From: Sclerodactyla briareus
Lineage: Eukaryota; Echinodermata; Holothuroidea; Dendrochirotida; Sclerodactylidae
Assembly (NCBI GenBank): GCA_026419785.1
Contig: JAODTK010005762.1
Span: forward strand, 292,501 to 356,500
Length of the DNA stretch: 64,000 nucleotides
Reading direction: 5' to 3'
Positions 58,680-64,000 of the stretch are shown here, in pieces. Positions within the stretch are counted from its first letter, which is position 1, and every line of letters begins with the position of its first letter. Both the position numbers and the translations under genes were made by a program. Under the pieces are notes generated by a model. It made no database searches and had not been told where the DNA came from. It saw only the letters and a list, made by a program, of their open reading frames with translations.

Positions 58680-59298
58680 ATGAGTAGGGGAGGGGGAGAG
58701 TGAGTAGGGGAGGGGAAGAGTGAGTAGGGGAGGGGGAGGAGAGTGAGTAGGGGAGGGGGAGGAGAGTGAGTAGGGGAGGGGAAGAGTGAGTAGGGGAGGG
58801 GGAGAGTGAGTAGGGGAGGGGAAGAGTGAGTAGGGGAGGGGGCAAGTGAGTAGGGGAGGGGGCAAGTGAGTAGGGGAGGGGGCGAGTGAGTAGGGGAGGG
58901 GGCAGTGAGTAGGGGAGGGGAAGAGTGAGTAGGGGAGGGGGAGAGTGAGTAGGGGAGGGGGAGTGAGTAGGGGAGGGGGAGAGTGAGTAGGGGAGGGGGA
59001 GAGTGAGTAGGGGAGGGAGGCATGAGTAGGGGAGGGGGAGAGTGAGTAGGGGAGGGGGAGAGTGAGTAGGGGAGGGGAAGAGTGAGTAGGGGAGGGGGCG
59101 AGTGAGTAGGGGAGGGGGCGAGTGAGTAGGGGAGGGGGAGGAGAGTGAGTAGGGGAGGGGGTAGTGAGTAGGGGAGGGGGCAAGTGAGTAGGGGAGGGAG
59201 GCATGAGTAGGGGAGGGGAAGAGTGAGTAGGGGAGGGGAAGAGTGAGTAGGGGAGGGAGGCATGAGTAGGGGAGGGAGGCATGAGTAGGAGAGGGGGG
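58680..59298. repeat. Minisatellite, ~20-bp GAGTAGGGGAGGGGGAGAGT unit
   Basis: About 30 units of 17-23 bp, differing mainly by AAG/GAG/GCAA/GCG variants after the G-rich core and by short GGAGGCAT units. The G strand is the plus strand. It sits in the presumed intron between the Ig-like exons. Three long Pro/Ser/Leu-rich minus frames (up to 284 codons, 58,468-59,322) run through it in all phases only because the unit rarely makes stops on that strand. Confidence 0.97.
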
Positions 59299-60366
59299 AG
59301 AGGGAGAAGGCTTTTTGAACAATTTTTGAAACTTAACATCTAGGCTAAAAACTAAAAAAAAAAAAGAAAAAAAAAATGGTTTGTAGAAATAGGTGAAACT
59401 TGAGCAGATCTAAAAAAATGAGTTCTCGAATTGCTAGTCTCACCTGTTGGAGGTTTGCGATTCAAGCAGATAACAGCAAAAATCTAAAAGCAACATAGAG
59501 GTGGCTATAGTTTTGCCAGCCCCAAGTGTTCACATGGAAACAGCCCTAACAGGTGTATGGAGTATCACTGTCAAACTCATGGGATTGAATGATGACAATG
59601 TCTACCAATAACAAGTGTTGTGAGAATGTGACTGGTAGGAATTTTGACCACTAAGTGGATTAAACAACGAGTTTATCAAAATTGCATAAATCATGCAAAT
59701 AAGACACATTGAATGACCTCAACTAACATTTCAAATTCAGGATTGATGACGACATCCATCAAGTCTTCGCTGAATTGCAAACTTTCAAAATTTTCATATG
59801 TCATGCAAATTAGGCACATTATGTGACCTTGAGTACCCAGAATTTGGTCTAATTTCTCAGGAATAAAAGGTTGTATGTTTAAATCTGTCAACTCTGATAT
59901 ATTATTAGAAATAAAACCAACCTAATTCATCTACAAATTACCCTGTACCTATGTGCCAAATCAGTTCACCATAGTTGCTATAGTTCATCTATGATCTCAA
60001 ACAATGAATAACATAGATTAGGACAATACCCTACGTACTTCATTTTTTTTTCAAACTCTCCAGACGGATCGGTTGCACCCAACCCTGATACCACTCACAA
60101 AAATTCATCGGAATCGGTATTACAGTCTCTGAGACATTGTGACATACGCGCATGCAAACACACACATTCCAAAATGATTGAGAGGTTTCTTCCCAAACTT
60201 CATTCAGATGTGACTAAATAAAGTAGACGGACCGTTCTTTTTTATTCTTTTCTGCATGGTGTTTTAATTGATTTCATGAACAAGGACAGTGCAATCCACA
60301 GAACTTTTGAGATTCAGCAATAATAATTCTACCTTGCCCAGATTTGAATGGTCCTGTATGCCTTAC
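59299..60366. other. Intron-like sequence with a diverged direct repeat
   Basis: An A-rich stretch lies at 59,355-59,378. CATGCAAATAAGACACATTGAATGACCTC at about 59,693 recurs, diverged, at about 59,805 (~110 bp apart). A TGACATACGCGCATGCAAAC..CACACA patch at about 60,140 resembles the tail of the TGACC-type repeats. No coding signal. Confidence 0.45.
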
Positions 60367-60518
60367 CATTAGTTATCTGGACTCCGTTCCGGTACCAGGT
60401 TATGAATGGGACCACTCCAATGGATGAAACAGCAGTGCACCTCACGAAGGAGTTGCTTGTCTGATAGTCTGCATGGACTCTGTTTGACTATTCGGGAAAG
60501 TCACCACAGGTAGAGTGC
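60367..60518 (-). pseudogene. Ig-like domain, first-half exon (putative)
   Basis: On the minus strand an acceptor (TATCATTCTCATTAG) precedes 60,518 and a donor (AATG|GTAAGG) follows 60,367, bounding 152 nt. The first part reads LPVVTFPNSQTESMQTIRQA, like Ig strands A-B. After a one-base frame shift near 60,447 it reads VRCTAVSSIGVVPFITWYR then NGVQITN, with the strand-B Cys and the strand-C Trp in WYRNG. The acceptor is in phase 1, usual for Ig domain borders. The two exons total 307 nt, right for one domain of about 100 residues. The frameshift points to a pseudogene or a base-call error. No signal peptide, membrane segment or further domains were found. Confidence 0.55.
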
Positions 60519-60769
60519 CTAATGAGAATGATAGTATAATAATACATTCAATACATAGATCACCCTCAAAACAGAGACTGTTGAAGTGCTTCAGGCAAGA
60601 AGGTTTAATCTCTCAATCCTTTGCTATACAAGGTAATACGGGGGGCAGGCAAGGAATATGCCATCACTGAGTCATAGGCTCAGTTCGTAGATAGCTGTCC
60701 GCCAACTTAGGGCCCGAGGTCCCAAACGGGACATTAGAATAAAAATTACTTGAACACCCCAAAGTATGA
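60519..60769. other. No recognised feature
   Basis: Nothing recognised. Confidence 0.4.
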
Positions 60770-61245
60770 CTGTTAACCATCATTATGACCGAATGTCAGT
60801 ACTTGCATCAAAACTTGTAAGAGGAGAAGCTTTTGCATATTTCCACATGGTGGGCCCTCGGGCCACACTAGGGCCTTTGTTCCCAAATCCCTGGGCACCC
60901 TAAAGGTACGGCTATCAGATCATCATTAGGACCGACAGTCAGCATGGTGGCACACTAGATTTGTAGAGATACAAGATTTCACGTATTTCGTATAATGGGC
61001 CCTATGGCCCAGTTGGGCCCCTCTGGCCCCAAAAATTCGAACAAAACCCCCAAAATGGCCCTCTACCCAAGGCATTACACGTAACTTCGAAGAAAATCAT
61101 TGAAGCTTGTGGGGAGGAGAGATTCAACAACATCATAAAATGGGCCCTCGGGCCCAAGTCATATCTTGGAACAAGAAATCCGAACACCCAAATGGTACAT
61201 CTATTAGACCATCATTATGACTGAACATCAGCACTGTGCAATGGT
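60770..61245. repeat. Tandem ~190-bp GGGCCC-containing repeat
   Basis: About three units. Each has CCATCATTATGACCGA or similar, then AGCA/AGTACT, a GGAGGAGAAGC-like stretch, and ATGGGCCCTCGGGCC with a run of GGCCC motifs. Landmarks fall near 60,780/60,849, 60,932/60,996 and 61,210/61,140. No coding capacity. Confidence 0.6.
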
Positions 61246-61562
61246 CGGTCGGTCGGGGCATCGATTTGGGACGAATGATGAAAGTCTCTTCGGCCGTTTG
61301 TATTGTGCCCTCTGCTTTCGACAAAGAGCAACATTTCTGTCTTGCCATCACTTTGTGGAGTGGGTAAAAATAGAATGTACATAAGTCATAGTTTTTCTTC
61401 TATGGAGTTGCAAGGAAAAACCTTGAGTAGGTATAAATCTGGAATTGGACTCAACTGGATCACTGTTAGGAATAAACCAAATGTGGTGTTATGACGGTTA
61501 TCAACTTGGAAATCTCATACGCAGCTAGTTCATGTGAGCAGAGAATCGACTGTGCAAAGCTT
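61246..61562. other. No recognised feature
   Basis: Contains GGTCGGTCGGTCGG. Nothing else is recognised. Confidence 0.4.
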
Positions 61563-61572
61563 GGGGGGGGGG

Positions 61573-61615
<43 letters not shown>

Positions 61616-61629
61616 GGGGGGGGGGGGGG
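61563..61629 (+). repeat. 67-bp poly-G tract
   Basis: Sixty-five G with one A (61,575) and one T (61,615). Poly-Gly and poly-Pro frames across it are artefacts. The length may be imprecise, because sequencing such runs is error-prone. Confidence 0.95.
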
Positions 61630-62295
61630 CATCCCATTTTGTACTGGGTGAAATGTTTTATTCATCTCTAGCTTTTTCTGACGTATAAAACATTGCCATT
61701 CCATTGTAGATGTAAAATGTAATGGATTCAATAACATTTTTCGCCTGATACATTTCACAACATTGTGGCATTTAGCCAATGCTGAGCTGTAGACATTATC
61801 TTAACCCCTTCAGCTTCCTTCAGGCCATGATGAATCCATAAAATCTGAGGAGGGTGGGGGGGGGAAGGGGGGGGGGCGTTCCTAAAATACCTCTTTCATT
61901 TGTAGTCAAGTTCAGCGAACAAATCCAGTCACTTAGTGGCATGTATCATTTCAAGTTTCCTCAGAAGTGGGGAAAATTTACACTTCTTAAAATGTAGGTG
62001 AATGTAATTCTCCCATTATGGGTTTACTGACAGTTTTCCCTCCCATGTACTGTACCTTACAACATGCAAGGAGTTGACTACGATTCAAAGCCTTCAGAAG
62101 AAACCTCTTGTACACCTAGTCGCCTACCGACCGCATTGCCAGAATTGTGAAACAACAACAGCATGCATTTCGTATCATTCTCCGATATAGCCTACTAACA
62201 TAAGCCTACTGGCTTGTGAGCTGCAGCAAGAAAAGTACTTGTGCCGAGGTGGCCGGCTCACCAACATACTGGGTTAACCTTGCGACATCACTTAA
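61630..62295. other. No recognised gene; G run
   Basis: A second G-rich run lies at about 61,854-61,876. Nothing else is recognised. Confidence 0.4.
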
Positions 62296-62299
62296 TACA

Positions 62300-63615
62300 C
62301 CAATTGGTACAGGTGTGCGAAGCTGCAACGAGGGTGCTTGGTGGAGCAGGACGTGATGTCACGCTAACAAGTGGTCCATAACTGTAAGAGCTTGCAGAAC
62401 TTTCAGCTGACTGGGAATGCTCGTGGGCCGTCCGTGCTGTCACCCAGTACAAGTGGGTTCTAACTGTAAATACTACAGCCACTTCATCTGTGACAGGGTT
62501 GCTCAGTGGAGCAGGACCATTATGTCACGCCAATACAAGTGGTTCATAACTTAAATAGCTACCAGCACTTCGCTGTGACAAGGGTTCTCAGGGGAGCATG
62601 AAAAAAAAAAAAAAAAAAACAGTATGTACAAATACAAGTGGGTTCATCACTGTAATAGCTACCAGGCACTTCAGCTGTGACGTTGAATACTGGGTGGAGC
62701 ATGCAGTCTGTGATGTCACGCCAGTACAAGGGGATCCATAACGTAAATGAGCTACCAGGCACTTCGCGTGAAAACCCCCCGCCAAAAGGGTGTTGCGATC
62801 AGGAGTGGAGCTAGGACATATGTCACGCAAATACAAGGGTTTCATACTGTAAATAGCTACCAGCACTTCAGCTGTGATGTAGGAAGGCTGGGTGGAGATG
62901 CAGTCGGTGATGAATCAAGCCAGTACAAGTGGTTCATAACTGTAAATAGCTATCAGGCACTTCAGCTGTGACAAGGGTTGATCCTGGAGCGGACCTTAGT
63001 CACGCCAAATGACAAGTGCGTTTAGAAGTGTAGATAGGTACCAGGCAATTAAGCTGTTGCAAGGAAGTGATCGGTGGAAGCATGCGCTGTGATGCACGCC
63101 AAAGCCAGTGGTGCATAACTTTAAATAGCGACAAGGCACTTCAGTGTGACAAGGTTGATCAGTGGAGCAGGAACATTATGTCACGCCAATACAAGTGGTT
63201 CATAACCTGTAAACATAGCTACCAGGCACTTCAGCTGTGACAAGGGTTGCTGCAGGGGAGCAGGACATTATGTCACGCCAATCCAAGTGGGTTCATAACT
63301 GTAAATAGCTATCAGGCACTTCAGCTGTGAACAGGGTCGCTCAGTGGAGCAGGACATTACGTCACGCCCATACAAGTGGTTCATACTGTAAATAGCTACC
63401 AGGCAATTAACTGTGAAAGGATGCTTGGTGGAGCCTGTGCAGTCTGTGATGTCACGCCCCATACAAGTGGTTCATAACTGTGTAAATAGCACCCAGGCAC
63501 TTCAGCCTGCAACGAGGAATGCTTGTTGGAGCGCAGGACTTTTTTTTTTTTTGATTCAAGCTATACAAGTGGCTCATACCGTAACAGCTGCCCGGCACTT
63601 CAGCCCACACCAAAA
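62300..63615. repeat. Tandem array, about fourteen ~90-bp units
   Basis: The unit reads roughly CAAGTGGTTCATAACTGTAA, ATAGCTACCAGGCACTTCAG, CTGTGACAAGGGTTGCTCAG, TGGAGCAGGACATTATGTCA, CGCCAATA. About fourteen units occur. Most differences are single-base gains and losses, giving irregular spacing of 80-100 bp. Short A or T runs replace parts of two units near 62,600 and 63,541. Frames over it are artefacts. Confidence 0.93.
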
Positions 63616-64000
63616 ACAAGAGAATTCATGTACTCCCCAGAGGAAGCATATTCCAAGTTGTCAGCTTGGTTGGACCAAGCATTCTGGACTTAGCAGGCAC
63701 ACAAAGTTACCATACTTTGATCTCTGACCCAAGCCGAAACAATGGGACCCATGACTCGTCGGTTGACGCCACACACCAGTATCGCTCATCCTCCAGGTGG
63801 GGTCAAGTTATGCGTGTCACAAGGCTAAAATTGTAGAGGATATCTTGAACAATTTTCCCATCTGACCAAACATGAAATCCCTGCTCTACACCAAACAAAC
63901 AATAGGTTCATGTACTCTCTCAGAGAGGACAGTATGCCAAATTCTCTCGATGAACAAGCCTTCTGGACTTATCATGTCCACAAGGTTTTAGACTTTGACC
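63616..64000 (+). repeat. TGACC-type ~280-bp repeat, about 1.5 units
   Basis: CATGTACTC lies at about 63,628 and again at about 63,914 (286 bp apart), each followed by an AGCATTCTGGACTT-like and a CACAAGGTT / CACAAAGTT segment. The same landmarks as 4,250-5,335. The block runs off the end of the window. Confidence 0.7.

Noticed and set aside
58468-59339. Three overlapping Pro/Ser/Leu-rich minus-strand ORFs of 209-284 codons
   Set aside because: They are open in all three phases only because the 20-bp minisatellite rarely makes stop codons on that strand. There is no protein-like signal.
61491-61779. Poly-Gly / poly-Pro proteins
   Set aside because: They are translations of the poly-G tract.
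62300-63615. Possible CRISPR-like array
   Set aside because: Units are contiguous ~90-bp repeats without unique spacers, in a eukaryotic context. It is a minisatellite.

Overview
This window looks like repeat-dense, mostly non-coding nuclear DNA from an invertebrate animal. The reading frames are short and full of stops. I see splice-like sites, long mono- and dinucleotide runs, decayed non-LTR retrotransposons, several types of non-autonomous DNA transposon, and many dispersed and tandem repeats. Nothing looks bacterial: there are no operons, no long ORFs outside a minisatellite, and no ribosome-binding-site pattern. A marine invertebrate, possibly a deuterostome such as an echinoderm or hemichordate, is my guess from the style of the repeats; no single marker proves it.

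Layout. 1-9 kb: a degenerate tRNA-like repeat, a (CA)n-headed repeat, a block of ~280-bp repeats, and a ~66-bp-period array. 9-17.3 kb: one copy of a SINE-like repeat (its sister copy is at 33.7 kb), a second tRNA-like repeat, a (TA)n run, and a ~1.0-kb hAT-like element with a near-perfect 8-bp target duplication. 18.8-21.7 kb: a foldback element whose arms are minisatellite arrays, then a 1.1-kb TTAA-flanked Kolobok/T2-type element. 26.9-29.1 kb: a decayed minus-strand LINE interrupted by a smaller inserted element. 29.8-31.5 kb: a 1.68-kb, almost loop-less palindromic element. 33.7-34.4 kb: the second SINE-like copy and a single copy of a unit that is tandemly amplified at 56-57 kb. 36-43 kb: small tandem repeats and a GGTGGCGC-core repeat family. 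43.3-43.9 kb: the 3' end of a CR1/L2-type LINE. 45.9-46.8 kb: the second foldback copy, flanked by a perfect 9-bp target duplication. 47.8-52.2 kb: purine tracts and more GGTGGCGC-family copies. 53-61 kb: more AT-rich DNA with the best evidence for a host gene, two minus-strand exons that together encode one immunoglobulin-like domain, with a ~600-bp minisatellite in the intron between them. 61-64 kb: a 67-bp poly-G tract, a ~90-bp tandem array, and two more ~280-bp repeat units.

The genes do not form a pathway. The most notable content is structural: a foldback family with minisatellite arms, present twice with 9-bp target duplications, and the large GC-rich palindrome. The Ig-domain exons carry frame disruptions and a stop, so they are either a pseudogene or affected by base-call errors.
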